Positions 16,244 to 25,067 of a stretch of DNA of 64,000 nt are shown here, piece by piece; the stretch's first letter is position 1, and each line of letters opens with the position of its first letter. Below the pieces are notes generated by a model. It made no database searches, was not told where the DNA came from, and worked only from the letters and a program-made list of their open reading frames with translations. A program made the translations under genes and the position numbers. This DNA is from Larkinella terrae (GTDB lineage Bacteria; Bacteroidota; Bacteroidia; Cytophagales; Spirosomataceae): positions 1,335,097 to 1,399,096 of the forward strand of contig NZ_WJXZ01000014.1 of NCBI RefSeq assembly GCF_009668025.1, given 5' to 3'.

Positions 16244-18424
16244 ATGGAACGAAGAGATTTCATTAAAGCGGCCAGCCTGATGGGTGGGGCATATGCGCTT
16301 TCCGGACCTGCCGCGCTGGCGAAACCGGTTGACGCGATGGAACTGGCGCCGGACGCAACCCTGTGGCTCGACGGTCCGATGCGGTGGGCGCAACTGGCGT
16401 TTGTCGAACGCGATCCCGGCCATTACGATCCCGATTTCTGGCTCAGTTATTTCAGGCGAATCCACGCCGATGGGGCGCTGCTCAGTGCCGGTGGGGTTGT
16501 AGCTTTTTATCCGACTCAGATTCCGCTCCAACACCGCAGCGATTTTCTGGGTAATTCCGACACGCTGGGCTATCTGGTGGAAGGCTGCAGGAAACAGGGG
16601 ATGAAGATTATGCTGCGAACGGACCCGCATGCCGCCCGGCAAAATGTGTACGACGCTCATCCTGACTGGATTGCGGTTTTGGCTGATGGGCAGAAACGTC
16701 GGCACTGGGCCAACCCCGATCTGTGGGTTACCTGCGCCCTGGGACCGTATAATTTCGAATTTATGACGCAGGTAACCGGCGAAATCATGCAGCGGTTTCA
16801 ACCGGAGGGGATTTTCTCGAACCGCTGGGCGGGCCACGATATTTGTTACTGTGAACATTGCCAGCGTAACTTTAAAGCGGCCGCCGGTCTGGCGTTGCCC
16901 GCTAAAATTGACAAACTCGATCTGACGTACCGGAAATGGACGGAATGGCGGATGAAGCGACTGCGGGAATTGTGGTCGGTCTGGGACGCTGAGATTCGCA
17001 AACACCGGGCAGCGTCCCGTTTTATTCCCAACGGTTTTCCGGATAAGGTAGTAACCGGGAAAGAAGCCGATCTTTTCTTCGCGGATCAGCAGGCCCGGCG
17101 GGGGCTAACGGCTCCCTGGTCGAATGGCAAAGGCGCGAAAGAACTCCGGTCAACGCTGGGTTTAAAACCGCTGATTGGCATATTCAGCGTGGGAATCGAA
17201 GAGGAATTCCGCTGGAAAGATTCGGTTCAGAGCGACGCCGAAATCCGGATTTGGGTGGCCGAGGGAACCGCCAACGGCATGCGGCCGTGTTTTGTGAAAT
17301 TCGGGGGCGACATCTACGACAAGCGGTGGATGGAAGCGGTGGCGAAGGTTTATGAAGGCTATCACAAAAACGAAAAATACCTGCGAAATACCGCTCCAAT
17401 GGCAAGGGTAGGCGTGGTTTATTCTGAGCAAACCGATCGAAATTACGGCGGAAAACCGTGGCAGCAAAAAAGCGGAGATCACCTCGACGGGATGTACCAT
17501 GCGCTCGTGGAAAGCCGTATTCCATTCGATATGGTCAACGACCGTTTACTGACTCCTGACGACCTGAAGCGCTTTAAACTGCTGATATTGCCCAATGTTG
17601 CGGCCCTTTCTACCGCGCAATGCCAGCAGATTCAGGCCTTTGTCGATTCCGGCGGAAGCGTCGTGGCTACGTTTGAAACCTCGCTCTACGACGAAGAAGG
17701 CCAGCAGCGGCCGGATTTCGGACTGGCCGGTTTGTTCGGCGTTTCTTACGATCAGAAAGTGGAAGGTCCGCTGCGGAATAGCTACCTGCACTTGCGCAAC
17801 AATATTAAAAATAGCCAGACACAATTGATTCTGAAAGGGTTGGACGATACGCCCCGCATCATCAACGCGATTTACAAGGTCAATGTAAAACCCACCACTT
17901 CGTTTCCCAGTCCGATTACGCTCATTCCCACGTATCCGGATCTGCCAATGGAGGATGTTTACCCGCGCGTAGCCGAAACCGACACGCGGGAGTTGTATCT
18001 GCGCCAGGTCGGCAAAGGGCGGGTTGCCTACATTCCCGGCGACCTGGACCGGTCGTTCTGGCAACTATTGAACACGGATCACGGACAATTACTGAGCAAC
18101 GTCATTCACTGGGCGCTCGATGAAGAACCCGTTGCGGCCGTTACGGGGCCGGGGGTGATCGATGTGTCGGTTTGGCGGCAGGAAAAATCCATGACCGTCC
18201 ATTTGGTGAACCTGACGAATCCGATGATGATGAAAGGACCCTTTCGGGAGTTGATTCCCGTCGAAGCCCAGGTGCGGATTCAGGTTCCGGCCGGTGCAAA
18301 AGTGACGGGTGTCAAATTGTTGATGAGCGATCAGAAGCCGAAATACGAATCGAAAGACGGCAGGGTAACGATGAACGTTCCCCGGATTCTTGACCACGAA
18401 ATTGTTGCATTGGATTTTGCGTGA
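16244..18424 (+). CDS. Tat-exported GH42/trimerisation-domain-like protein
   Basis: 726 residues. The start MERRDFIKAASLMGGAYALSG is a Tat signal (RRDFIK). The middle reads as a TIM-barrel glycoside hydrolase-like domain (LQHRSDFLGNSDTLGYLVEG, MKIMLRTDPHAA, IFSNRWAGHDICYCEHCQR). It is followed by a flavodoxin-like domain resembling the beta-galactosidase trimerisation domain (about 390-620; LTPDDLKRFKLLILPNVAALS, then GGSVVATFETSLYDEEG) and a C-terminal beta domain. Proteins of this build are usually annotated as hypothetical or GH42-like, and catalytic residues are not certain here. Export by Tat implies folding, possibly with a cofactor, before secretion. It is a single gene closed by a strong terminator. 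Confidence 0.75.
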   Translation: MERRDFIKAASLMGGAYALSGPAALAKPVDAMELAPDATLWLDGPMRWAQLAFVERDPGHYDPDFWLSYFRRIHADGALLSAGGVVAFYPTQIPLQHRSDFLGNSDTLGYLVEGCRKQGMKIMLRTDPHAARQNVYDAHPDWIAVLADGQKRRHWANPDLWVTCALGPYNFEFMTQVTGEIMQRFQPEGIFSNRWAGHDICYCEHCQRNFKAAAGLALPAKIDKLDLTYRKWTEWRMKRLRELWSVWDAEIRKHRAASRFIPNGFPDKVVTGKEADLFFADQQARRGLTAPWSNGKGAKELRSTLGLKPLIGIFSVGIEEEFRWKDSVQSDAEIRIWVAEGTANGMRPCFVKFGGDIYDKRWMEAVAKVYEGYHKNEKYLRNTAPMARVGVVYSEQTDRNYGGKPWQQKSGDHLDGMYHALVESRIPFDMVNDRLLTPDDLKRFKLLILPNVAALSTAQCQQIQAFVDSGGSVVATFETSLYDEEGQQRPDFGLAGLFGVSYDQKVEGPLRNSYLHLRNNIKNSQTQLILKGLDDTPRIINAIYKVNVKPTTSFPSPITLIPTYPDLPMEDVYPRVAETDTRELYLRQVGKGRVAYIPGDLDRSFWQLLNTDHGQLLSNVIHWALDEEPVAAVTGPGVIDVSVWRQEKSMTVHLVNLTNPMMMKGPFRELIPVEAQVRIQVPAGAKVTGVKLLMSDQKPKYESKDGRVTMNVPRILDHEIVALDFA

Positions 18425-18443
18425 GCTAACGGCAGCCACTATT

Positions 18444-18506
18444 AAAAATCCTTCCGTTCTGAGTTAAAAACCGCCTGACGGTTTGTGACAGAATGGAAGG
18501 ATTTTT
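18444..18506 (+). terminator. Strong nested hairpin terminator
   Basis: The 18-base arms (18444-18461 and 18489-18506) pair with one mismatch, and the loop holds a smaller stem aaaccg/cggttt. The right arm ends in ttttt, giving an intrinsic terminator 20 bases after the stop of the GH-like gene. Confidence 0.8.
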
Positions 18507-18640
18507 GCATTAAAAACCGTGTTCCGGTGATTCTGGATTGGCTGAAAGGTATACTGGTGAACGAAGTTTATCACTAATTTTTGAATCGGTATTTGCCGGT
18601 TATCTAAAAAAAATACAAATTTGGGAACAATCGAAGATTG

Positions 18641-19912
18641 ATGCGCGTCTTTATGAAAGAACCTCCACCACAGTTTATGACTCGGCGCCAGCATTTTATC
18701 GTCATCCTGATTTTGGGAATATTGACGACGATCAGTCCATTTTCCATCGACATGTATTTGCCGGGTTTTCCGGCCATTGCAAAAAGCCTGCACACCACCA
18801 TCGATCAGGTTCAGCTTTCCTTAACCGCTTACCTGATCGGAATTTCCTTTGGTCAACTCCTGTACGGTCCTTTGCTGGATCGTTACGGCCGCAAGGTGCC
18901 CCTTTACGCGGGCCTGGTGCTGTATCTGTTTGCTTCGCTGGGTTGCGCCGTGACTTCGTCGATTGAAACCCTGATCGTGATGCGGCTTTTGCAGGCGCTT
19001 GGCGGATGCGTTGGTTTGGTGGCGGCTCAGGCGCTGGTGCGGGATTTGTTTCCGGTTACGCAAACGGCGCAGGTCCTGTCGCTGCTGGTGCTGGTCATGG
19101 CGGTTTCGCCCATGATTGCCCCGACGGTGGGCGGTTACACCACAGTGGCCCTGGGCTGGCATTCCATTTTCCTGATTCTAGCCGGTATCACGGCGGTCAT
19201 ATTACTCGGTATTTATTTCGCCTTACCCGACGGTAAAAAGCCCGATCCGTCGCTTTCATTACGTCCCAAAGCCGTTCTGGGAAGTTTTCTGACGGTTTTA
19301 AAGCAGCCCCAGTTCCTGACTTACGCACTGGTGGGCGGTATTGCCACCTCAGCGCCCTTCGCCTATATTGCTGGATCGCCCGACGTTTTTATGAATCTGT
19401 ACCACGTCAGTGAGCAGGAATACGGCTGGATTTTTGCCTTTTTAGCCATTGCCATCATTGCCCCAACGCAACTGAACCACATTCTGTTGAAGCGGTTTCG
19501 GAGCGAACAGATCATTCAGGTCACGTTGACCTATCAGTCGATAATCGGCCTGCTGATGTTGTGGGGAACCTGGGCGGGTTGGTTCGGCCCCTACGGTTTG
19601 ATTGCGATGTTATTTTTATTCCTGGCTGGACAGGGATTGACAGGCCCCAACGCGTCGGCCCTTTCGCTGGCGCCCTTTTCCCGGCACGCGGGCAGCGCTG
19701 CGGCATTGATGGGCAGTTTCCGGATGGGCGTTGGCGCGCTGGTTTCCGCTGCGGTCAGCGTCTTTCATAACCACACCGCCATTCCGATGGTCGGAACCAT
19801 GACGGTTTGCGTAGTCAGCGGTTTGGCTATTTTCCTGACCGGAAACCGGGTTATTCAATACCGCAACAAGAAATTTGGTCTGGAAGAATCGCTGTCAGAG
19901 GTGGCATTATAA
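18641..19912 (+). CDS. Bcr/CflA family multidrug efflux MFS transporter
   Basis: 423 residues from the ATG at 18641; ATG at 18653 (MKEPPPQF) is an alternative. Twelve hydrophobic segments are visible. Motif MYLPGFPAIAKSL in helix 1, then FGQLLYGPLLDRYGRKVPL (MFS motif A) and VAAQALVRDLFP in the helix 4 region are diagnostic of the drug/H+ antiporter subfamily that includes Bcr and CflA. It should export small toxic molecules, using the proton gradient, across the inner membrane. It is a single gene, convergent with the VOC gene across a shared terminator. Its substrate is not predictable. Confidence 0.92.
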   Translation: MRVFMKEPPPQFMTRRQHFIVILILGILTTISPFSIDMYLPGFPAIAKSLHTTIDQVQLSLTAYLIGISFGQLLYGPLLDRYGRKVPLYAGLVLYLFASLGCAVTSSIETLIVMRLLQALGGCVGLVAAQALVRDLFPVTQTAQVLSLLVLVMAVSPMIAPTVGGYTTVALGWHSIFLILAGITAVILLGIYFALPDGKKPDPSLSLRPKAVLGSFLTVLKQPQFLTYALVGGIATSAPFAYIAGSPDVFMNLYHVSEQEYGWIFAFLAIAIIAPTQLNHILLKRFRSEQIIQVTLTYQSIIGLLMLWGTWAGWFGPYGLIAMLFLFLAGQGLTGPNASALSLAPFSRHAGSAAALMGSFRMGVGALVSAAVSVFHNHTAIPMVGTMTVCVVSGLAIFLTGNRVIQYRNKKFGLEESLSEVAL

Positions 19913-19930
19913 GCGTTTCTTCTGCACGAA

Positions 19931-19962
19931 AAAAGCCGTAGTGGAAATCCGCTACGGCTTTT
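19931..19962. terminator. Bidirectional terminator hairpin
   Basis: The arms 19931-19944 (aaaagccgtagtgg) and 19949-19962 (ccgctacggctttt) pair with one G-T-type mismatch around an aaat loop. An A run on one side and a T run on the other let it end both the convergent MFS and VOC transcripts. Confidence 0.85.
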
Positions 19963-19991
19963 GTTATTACTGGAATAAATCAAATGCTCGT

Positions 19992-20423
19992 TTAGTTACT
20001 GACTTCCGCCGTCGGCTGCGGCTGATTAATGGCTGTGGGGTCCATCCACATGACTTCCCACAAGTGGCCATCCAGGTCCTCAAAGCCGTGTCCGTACATA
20101 AAACCCTGATCCTGTTTTTCGTTGGGCGTTTTACCTCCGGCGGCCAGGGCTTTGCTGACCAGTTCATCGACGGCTTCGCGGCTGTCGGCCGAGAGGCAAA
20201 TGATCGATTCCGTGGTTTTGGTAGCGTCGGCAATGTCCTTTTTGGTAAACGATTTGAAAAACGGTTCCACCAGCAGCATGACGAAAATGTCCTCGCTGAT
20301 GATCATGCAGGTAGCATTTTCGTCCGTAAACTGCGGATTGAATGTGTAACCGAGGCTGGTGAAAAACGCGACGGATTTGCCCAAGTCTTTAACGGGGAGG
20401 TTTACAAAAATTTTAGTTGCCAT
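19992..20423 (-). CDS. VOC family (glyoxalase-fold) protein
   Basis: 143 residues, cytoplasmic. It begins MATKIFVNLPVKDLGKSVAFF and ends its fold with GFEDLDGHLWEVMWMDP, the two strand patterns that mark a paired beta-alpha-beta-beta-beta glyoxalase/bleomycin-resistance fold. The Glu in HLWEV is the usual metal ligand position. This subgroup (FVNLPVKDL...; GHGFEDLDGHLWE) is often annotated as a glyoxalase or extradiol dioxygenase-like protein without a known substrate. It is preceded by a TACCTTTG element on the same strand. Confidence 0.88.
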   Translation of the reverse strand: MATKIFVNLPVKDLGKSVAFFTSLGYTFNPQFTDENATCMIISEDIFVMLLVEPFFKSFTKKDIADATKTTESIICLSADSREAVDELVSKALAAGGKTPNEKQDQGFMYGHGFEDLDGHLWEVMWMDPTAINQPQPTAEVSN

Positions 20424-20450
20424 TGTATTTGAGGTTTAAAGTTTACCTGA

Positions 20451-20458
20451 CAAAGGTA
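20451..20458 (-). promoter_or_regulatory. Bacteroidota -7 promoter element for the VOC gene
   Basis: On the minus strand the eight bases read TACCTTTG, an exact match to the TAnnTTTG -7 consensus of Bacteroidota, 28 bases before the VOC start codon. No clear TTG box lies at the usual 17-23 base distance. Confidence 0.45.
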
Positions 20459-20701
20459 CGCCCGTTCCCCAAAAACCGGGGTGTATGAATGCGACAAGAA
20501 GCGGGTCAATTGCGACTTTTTGACGCCATTTTCGGCTTTCCAATTGCAAAAAGTCAGCATCAGATTAGGGCCGAAAAGGACCGGATTTCTTCATCCCACC
20601 CCTCACTTTGAAGTTCCATTTGATGTGTTAATGTTACCAAGTTTTAAACTATTGGTAATTATATATATCTATAAGTCATCAATCAATTAACAACGAAGGC
20701 T

Positions 20702-21220
20702 ATGAAAACGACACATAATAAGATAATCCTGATTGCGCTGGTGGTCTTGCTGGCGGGTCATTCGATGCAGGCTCAGATTCTGAAAAGCTGGAGCCCGCAG
20801 GCCAAAGGGACGGCCATTGGGGTTGGTACCGGAGCCGCTGCCGGGGCAATTATCAACAAGCGAAACCGGGTGGTTGGTGGCGTTATCGGGGGTGTCCTGG
20901 GCGGAGCTGCCGGTTATGCCATTGGTAAACACATCGACAACAAACGGAAAAAAGCAGACTGGGAAATGGCCGGCCGCCGGGCCGCTGAACGACCCCTTGC
21001 CGCCAGCACCCAGAAAGCACCATCCATTACGAAATCGGCTTCCGTGTATGCGAAGCCTGCCAAATCAGCGATAAAACCAGCCTTCAGCGCTGTTGAAACG
21101 CCGGAAACGGAAAGCAACCCGGCCTTGTATATTCTTAACCAAGGCTATCTGCCAAACCCATTTTACGGCAACCATTCGACACCCTACGGGATGACTGAAT
21201 TTCGGCAGAAGAGCTGGTAA
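20702..21220 (+). CDS. Secreted or envelope glycine-zipper protein
   Basis: 172 residues with a signal peptide ending MQAQ. A glycine-zipper segment follows (about 40-85), with GTAIGVGTGAAAGAI and VVGGVIGGVLGGAAGYAIGK: alternating small residues that form tightly packed membrane helices, as in the YMGG-like zipper family. The rest is basic and Ala/Pro-rich and likely disordered. Family members are envelope proteins of unknown role. It stands in a run of small plus-strand envelope genes (20702-22373), each with its own gap, so co-expression is not proven. Confidence 0.8.
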   Translation: MKTTHNKIILIALVVLLAGHSMQAQILKSWSPQAKGTAIGVGTGAAAGAIINKRNRVVGGVIGGVLGGAAGYAIGKHIDNKRKKADWEMAGRRAAERPLAASTQKAPSITKSASVYAKPAKSAIKPAFSAVETPETESNPALYILNQGYLPNPFYGNHSTPYGMTEFRQKSW

Positions 21221-21262
21221 GTTCCCGGTGTTCAATCCATCAACCTTTAAATCACAAACAAT

Positions 21263-21724
21263 ATGAAAGCATTAGCCTATAGTTTGGTGTTGGGCCTGCT
21301 GAGTGTAGCCTGCACCACCTCAACCACTTCAACAGAACCGGTCAATGTTCAGGAAATGAATCAGCAGTTCATTCGTGCCTGGAATAGTAAAGAGTCCGAT
21401 AAAATCATTGCGTACCTGGCCGATGATGTGCAGTTTGTGCAGGGCAGCAGCCACTGGCAGGGAAAATCAGAGGTATCCAATAAATGGGTACGGGAAACCT
21501 TGCCTACGCTGGACGATTTAAAAACCTACGCCGTGAGTTCAGGAACGGATGAGAAAACCGCTTACGAAGCCGGGACTTTTTCCGTGGATGTTTTGCCCGC
21601 CAATCAGGGCGAACCGCACGGAACCGGTGAAGGAAATTACATGCTTCTCTGGAAGAAAGGAACCGACAATAACTGGAAACTCAGTTACGCCCAACTGGAA
21701 GATTTGCCGGTTCACGTAAAGTAA
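21263..21724 (+). CDS. NTF2-like (SnoaL/DUF4440-type) lipoprotein
   Basis: 153 residues. The lipobox SVAC places the lipidated Cys at 17, so the protein is probably membrane-anchored. The mature part reads as an NTF2-like cone fold: NQQFIRAWNSKESDKIIAYLADDVQFV, then WQGKSEV and a C-terminal strand NWKLSYAQLEDLP. Bacterial proteins of this fold bind small ligands or act as hydrolases or isomerases, but a secreted lipoprotein member has no predictable substrate. It ends before the hairpin at 21759-21797. Confidence 0.82.
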   Translation: MKALAYSLVLGLLSVACTTSTTSTEPVNVQEMNQQFIRAWNSKESDKIIAYLADDVQFVQGSSHWQGKSEVSNKWVRETLPTLDDLKTYAVSSGTDEKTAYEAGTFSVDVLPANQGEPHGTGEGNYMLLWKKGTDNNWKLSYAQLEDLPVHVK

Positions 21725-21758
21725 GTACAGAACCGTATTAGTAAGTTGTAAACAGCAG

Positions 21759-21797
21759 CCGCCTGTCCAATCATCCTTCGGGAAAAGGGGCAGGCGG
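21759..21797 (+). terminator. Intrinsic terminator after the NTF2-like gene
   Basis: Arms ccgcctgtcc (21759-21768) and ggggcaggcgg (21787-21797) pair, and a ttttt run follows directly. It lies 35 bases after the stop of the NTF2-like lipoprotein gene. Confidence 0.75.
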
Positions 21798-21886
21798 TTT
21801 TTGCTATTCATCCACCTGATCAGCCATTCATCCCGGAATTTTTACCGCCAAAGTACTATGTATAGCAAGGTACCTTATGTTTTGAA

Positions 21887-21894
21887 TACCTTTG
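21887..21894 (+). promoter_or_regulatory. -7 promoter element for the small exported protein gene
   Basis: TACCTTTG matches the TAnnTTTG -7 consensus exactly, 83 bases before the ATG at 21978. It supports that start over an upstream in-frame start at 21801. A -33 TTG at the right distance is not evident. Confidence 0.4.
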
Positions 21895-21977
21895 AGTCAT
21901 CAAAACGGCCCAATGAAGTAACCGGGTCGAAAAACAGTAAACAACAAAAACTGAAACACACACTAACAACAGATACT

Positions 21978-22373
21978 ATGAAAACGCTAGTTGCTTCCGC
22001 CCTGATTACACTGACTTTCGCCCTGTCGTCGGCAACTTTTGCCGCTGACAACAAGGAAAACGCTGAAGTGAAATCCACCTTCCAGTCGGCGGTTTATCCG
22101 GTGATTAACACCATGAAACTGAGTGTGAACGTCAGCAAGGCGAAAGACAGCAAAGTCAACATCCGGTTGATCAACGAAGCCGGTCAGACGCTGACGGTTT
22201 TGCGATTAGGCAAAGACAACGAGTCGTCGAACATCCGGTTTGACCTGAACGACCTGGAAGATGGCGTCTACACGGTGGAAGTTTCGGACGGGGTTAAAAC
22301 CGAAACCAAAACGGTAAAAGTGCAAACCAGTGCGCCCGTTGCCGAAACTCACCGGGAAGTTAGCTTGAAGTGA
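21978..22373 (+). CDS. Small exported beta-sandwich protein
   Basis: 131 residues from the ATG at 21978, which opens a standard signal peptide (MKTLVASALITLTFALSS, cleavage after FAA). The open frame extends upstream to 21801, but that part has no signal sequence and crosses a promoter-like element. The mature domain (about 45-115) alternates strands: KVNIRLINEAGQTLTVLRLG, then FDLNDLEDGVYTVEVSDG. The GVYxVEVxDG ending resembles the last strands of Bacteroidota secretion or Ig-like domains but is followed by a polar tail, so it is not a classical T9SS sorting domain. Function unknown. Confidence 0.75.
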   Translation: MKTLVASALITLTFALSSATFAADNKENAEVKSTFQSAVYPVINTMKLSVNVSKAKDSKVNIRLINEAGQTLTVLRLGKDNESSNIRFDLNDLEDGVYTVEVSDGVKTETKTVKVQTSAPVAETHREVSLK

Positions 22374-22517
22374 TCGCCCGGAATCCTTCACGATTTGATA
22401 ACCTGGTAACACCTGAATTCGTGGTACATTTGTACTCTTTCGTATTCTCATGTTCATTGGGTATTCAAACAGTCTGATGGCTTCCGGCAGGTCTGTTTAA
22501 CGATTTTGATCAGAACG

Positions 22518-22548
22518 AACAAATCCCGACACCTTGCCGGGATTTGTT
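22518..22548. terminator. Bidirectional terminator hairpin
   Basis: Arms aacaaatcccg (22518-22528) and cgggatttgtt (22538-22548) pair perfectly around a 9-base loop, followed by a T run. It sits between two convergent genes (21978-22373 plus, 22583-23071 minus). Confidence 0.8.
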
Positions 22549-22582
22549 TTTTTTATACGGTTTTTGGTTGAAAATGAGTTGA

Positions 22583-23071
22583 TTAGTTTCCGGAAACCCG
22601 GTAGTGAAGATGTCGGATTTGCGACTGGAACCCGGCGATGTGTTGGGAGAGCAGCCGAACGGACGTTTTCCGAAGCAGCATTTTTTTGAACACCAGACAC
22701 TGATCGGGTAAAATCGGTTGGTTGCCGGACGGTTTTACTGAACGCATTCCCGGGCGGGACGACGACAGCAGCGACACTTCCTGCGCCTGTTGCCGGATCT
22801 GTTCGTTCAGGTTCAGCAATACGGTCTCGGATTCCCCGTTCAGCATAGCCATCCTTAGGACAGTAACGGACGAGTCGAGGGAGGAAATGGACTGGAGGTG
22901 AATCTGTTGAAATGCCTGATCGGCGGAATGGCCCGGGGCGGTTGCCGCGGAAGCCGGTGCGGTCAGGTTGGCAAAACGCCAGGCTCCCCAACCTGCCAGC
23001 ATCATGAGCAAACCCAGCCAGAAGGCCTGATTGAGTCGTCGGAGGAGAAGTTCACGCAGGGAGTGAGTCAC
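22583..23071 (-). CDS. Unknown single-span membrane protein
   Basis: 162 residues. One hydrophobic helix (about 17-35, AFWLGLLMMLAGWGAWRF) follows a basic N-terminus, giving a signal-anchor with the rest outside the cytoplasm. The remainder is helical and polar (SLDSSVTVLRMAMLNGESETVLLNLNEQIRQQAQEVSLL), with a Cys near 126 and a His-rich end (QIRHLHYRVSGN). I recognise no family. An overlapping frame on the same strand (22497-22991) is Arg/Pro/Ser-rich and looks like a shadow. Confidence 0.6.
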   Translation of the reverse strand: MTHSLRELLLRRLNQAFWLGLLMMLAGWGAWRFANLTAPASAATAPGHSADQAFQQIHLQSISSLDSSVTVLRMAMLNGESETVLLNLNEQIRQQAQEVSLLSSSRPGMRSVKPSGNQPILPDQCLVFKKMLLRKTSVRLLSQHIAGFQSQIRHLHYRVSGN

Positions 23072-23161
23072 GCAAAGGCTTGGATGTTTGCGTAAAGTTC
23101 CACTTCGGAAATGACCTCAGCGTGAAGGCAATGTGAACGGTTTGCGAAGTTTTCGAAAAAA

Positions 23162-23195
23162 CAACGGCTCCGAAGTTTTGTCTTCGGAGCCGTTG
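23162..23195 (-). terminator. Perfect 14-bp terminator hairpin
   Basis: Arms caacggctccgaag (23162-23175) and its complement (23182-23195) pair without mismatch around a 6-base loop. On the minus strand a T run follows, so it ends the Lys-rich gene transcript 7 bases after its stop. Confidence 0.85.
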
Positions 23196-23201
23196 CGTTC
23201 C

Positions 23202-23423
23202 TTATTGAATCGCTGCTTCAGGCTTCTTTTTCGTTTCTTTTTTGGCCTGTTTCTGCTTTTCTTTTTCTTCCTTTTTGGTCACCTTGATCAACTTTGCCGC
23301 CAGTTTTTTGGCCGATTGCTTGATCACTTTCTTGATCTTCTTGGACTGTACACCCATTCCGGCCAATTTTGATTCGACAGAATTTGAAATATCGGTAGCC
23401 AGGGCCTTCTTTTGGGCTTTCAT
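23202..23423 (-). CDS. Small lysine-rich protein
   Basis: 73 residues, with Lys above 30% by eye, concentrated in the C-terminal half (KLIKVTKKEEKEKQKQAKKE). The N-terminal part (ATDISNSVESKLAGMGVQSKKI) could form a short helix-turn-helix-like pair. There is no signal peptide, Cys or hydrophobic segment. Strongly basic small proteins like this often bind nucleic acid or are ribosome-associated, but I recognise no family. The start follows an A/C-rich leader and the gene has its own perfect terminator, which supports it being real and well transcribed. Confidence 0.6.
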   Translation of the reverse strand: MKAQKKALATDISNSVESKLAGMGVQSKKIKKVIKQSAKKLAAKLIKVTKKEEKEKQKQAKKETKKKPEAAIQ

Positions 23424-23728
23424 ACTGTTTGTTGGTTTGTTGCTTTAGCTGGTAGACAAAAAAACTACAAACAAATACAAAAAAAAGAGCACAAACAAAA
23501 GCCCAATGTTAAGTTTCTGTTAAGCTTTTATCCAAAAATTCTGGAAATCAGGCTCGTTTTAGCCACTATTTTTAGAAAATCAACGACGGCGGCACCACCC
23601 GCAAAACCGCGTTGCCGGTAAACGTCCCGCCGTACGATTCCCTGGCGCGAAACTCAACCCTGTGATCAACAACGGGAAGATTGCCGCTTAGTCCGGCCTT
23701 CCGGTTTCTGGAGTTCTGACGGAACGAA
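23424..23728. other. AT-rich gap between the Lys-rich and glycosyltransferase genes
   Basis: This 305-base stretch holds the promoter region of the Lys-rich gene (minus strand, with an A/C-rich leader and several T runs) and the 3' flank of the glycosyltransferase gene. The minus-strand frame 23572-23760 overlapping the glycosyltransferase end looks like a shadow. I see no clear RNA gene or exact TAnnTTTG element. Confidence 0.5.
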
Positions 23729-24874
23729 TCAGGACTGGCTTCCGGCTGTGGACAGGGCACCGGGCCGCTGTCTGGACTTTGATGTTTTGGACTGAACCGC
23801 GCGGTTCAGGGCTGCCAGGAACAGGTAATACCCTCGCCCATACCACGCCCTGAATTGTTCGCTGGTTTCGGTCGTATACTGAGGCATAAACGTCAGCAAG
23901 GGATTCAGGTCGAAGGTGTTAGCTGAAACCCCCACCCCGGCGCGTTGACCATCCAGGGCGTTACAGGCCTGTTCGAAATGGTTCGGCTGCGGAATCATCA
24001 GCACGGGTTTGCCCAGGTAAAAAGCTTCGCAGACCGACTCAAAACCCGCCGTTGTGACCACCGCCCGGCACTGCTGCATGGCATCCAGAAACCGCTGTCC
24101 GTTGATCGCGTGATAGGTCAACGTTTCGTCGATCCGCTCTTCCGCAAGCTGCGCGCCCGAATGAAAAATCCGCATCGGAATTTCCGGATGTTGCTGATGC
24201 GTTTTGATTAGTTCCGTGACCAGACCCGGCTGCGTGGTGTACGCCAGAAAGAAGTCGCCCGTCGTTGGGTTTAGCTCCGCAACTTCGCGACGCAGGAGTG
24301 GGGGCACTACCCGCAGACGGCGGCCCGGAACGTCCGGCTGCTGGTCGAACGACAGAGCCAGCATTTCTTCGGCTCCCCAGGCCGTGAGTCGCGAAGTGAG
24401 TTTGAAAAGTGCCCGGTCGATGAGCTGACCCGCCGGAAAGGGAAACCGGGGATGAAAAGCCAGGTATTGATGGGCGATGCAGATCATGGGCACCGACGGC
24501 CGGTAAAAACCGTAAGTTAAACCGCCCAGAAGTTCGTAAAAATTAATGACCACATCCGGTTTCCGGGATTCAATGACGTCCCGAATCTGCCGGATGCTGC
24601 GTCGGTACGCTCGGGCGTTCAGCAGGGCTTTCCAGGCGGTTTTGGAAGGCTGAAGCGCATTGGTCTGGGTGTGATAAACCAGACCGGGGCTGGGTAGGGG
24701 CGTGAGCGGAGCCGGGAACTGTTCGCTGAAAAAAGCAGGCGTCGGGCGGTCTTGGGTGACGCCGACCAGAGCGCCAATTACCTCATGACCAGCCGATTCG
24801 GCCAACTGAGCAAATGAAAGGGCCTGCGTCAAATGACCGCGACCTTCTCCCTGGACCAGAAACAATATGCGCAT
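23729..24874 (-). CDS. MurG-like (GT-B) glycosyltransferase
   Basis: 381 residues, cytoplasmic. It begins MRILFLVQGEGRGHLTQALS, the nucleotide-sugar glycosyltransferase start in which GxGRGHxxQ replaces the MurG GGTGGH loop. The C-terminal Rossmann domain carries VVTTAGFESVCEAFYLGKPV and MIPQPNHFEQACNA, the donor-binding pattern of this GT-B group. The last 20 or so residues are a basic Ser/Arg/Gln tail with no fold. Relatives are annotated only as glycosyltransferase family protein; a lipid or glycan acceptor is likely but unproven. It is not MurG itself: the glycine loop differs and no cell-wall genes surround it. Confidence 0.85.
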   Translation of the reverse strand: MRILFLVQGEGRGHLTQALSFAQLAESAGHEVIGALVGVTQDRPTPAFFSEQFPAPLTPLPSPGLVYHTQTNALQPSKTAWKALLNARAYRRSIRQIRDVIESRKPDVVINFYELLGGLTYGFYRPSVPMICIAHQYLAFHPRFPFPAGQLIDRALFKLTSRLTAWGAEEMLALSFDQQPDVPGRRLRVVPPLLRREVAELNPTTGDFFLAYTTQPGLVTELIKTHQQHPEIPMRIFHSGAQLAEERIDETLTYHAINGQRFLDAMQQCRAVVTTAGFESVCEAFYLGKPVLMIPQPNHFEQACNALDGQRAGVGVSANTFDLNPLLTFMPQYTTETSEQFRAWYGRGYYLFLAALNRAVQSKTSKSRQRPGALSTAGSQS

Positions 24875-25067
24875 GAACGGTTGATATACAGTTTTCTGAT
24901 TCGAAGCTACTGAGGGAGAATTACATAAATTTTACGGCCAGATTATCAATTGACGGGCAATTGGCCGCTTTTGGATTTTTTCTTAACACTTTCTTAATAA
25001 ACCGGGCGGTCCGTTGCCGGGCGAAACCCGCTACCTTTCCGCGTTTAATCTTGTTTTTGGATCACGC

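Noticed and set aside
22497-22991. 164-residue minus-strand frame overlapping 22583-23071 in another frame
   Set aside because: Arg/Pro/Ser-rich without a helix or signal, and it runs through the terminator hairpin at 22518-22548; the other frame has a clear membrane anchor.
23729-24874. Assignment as murG
   Set aside because: The glycine loop and neighbours do not fit peptidoglycan synthesis; only a MurG-like GT-B fold is supported.
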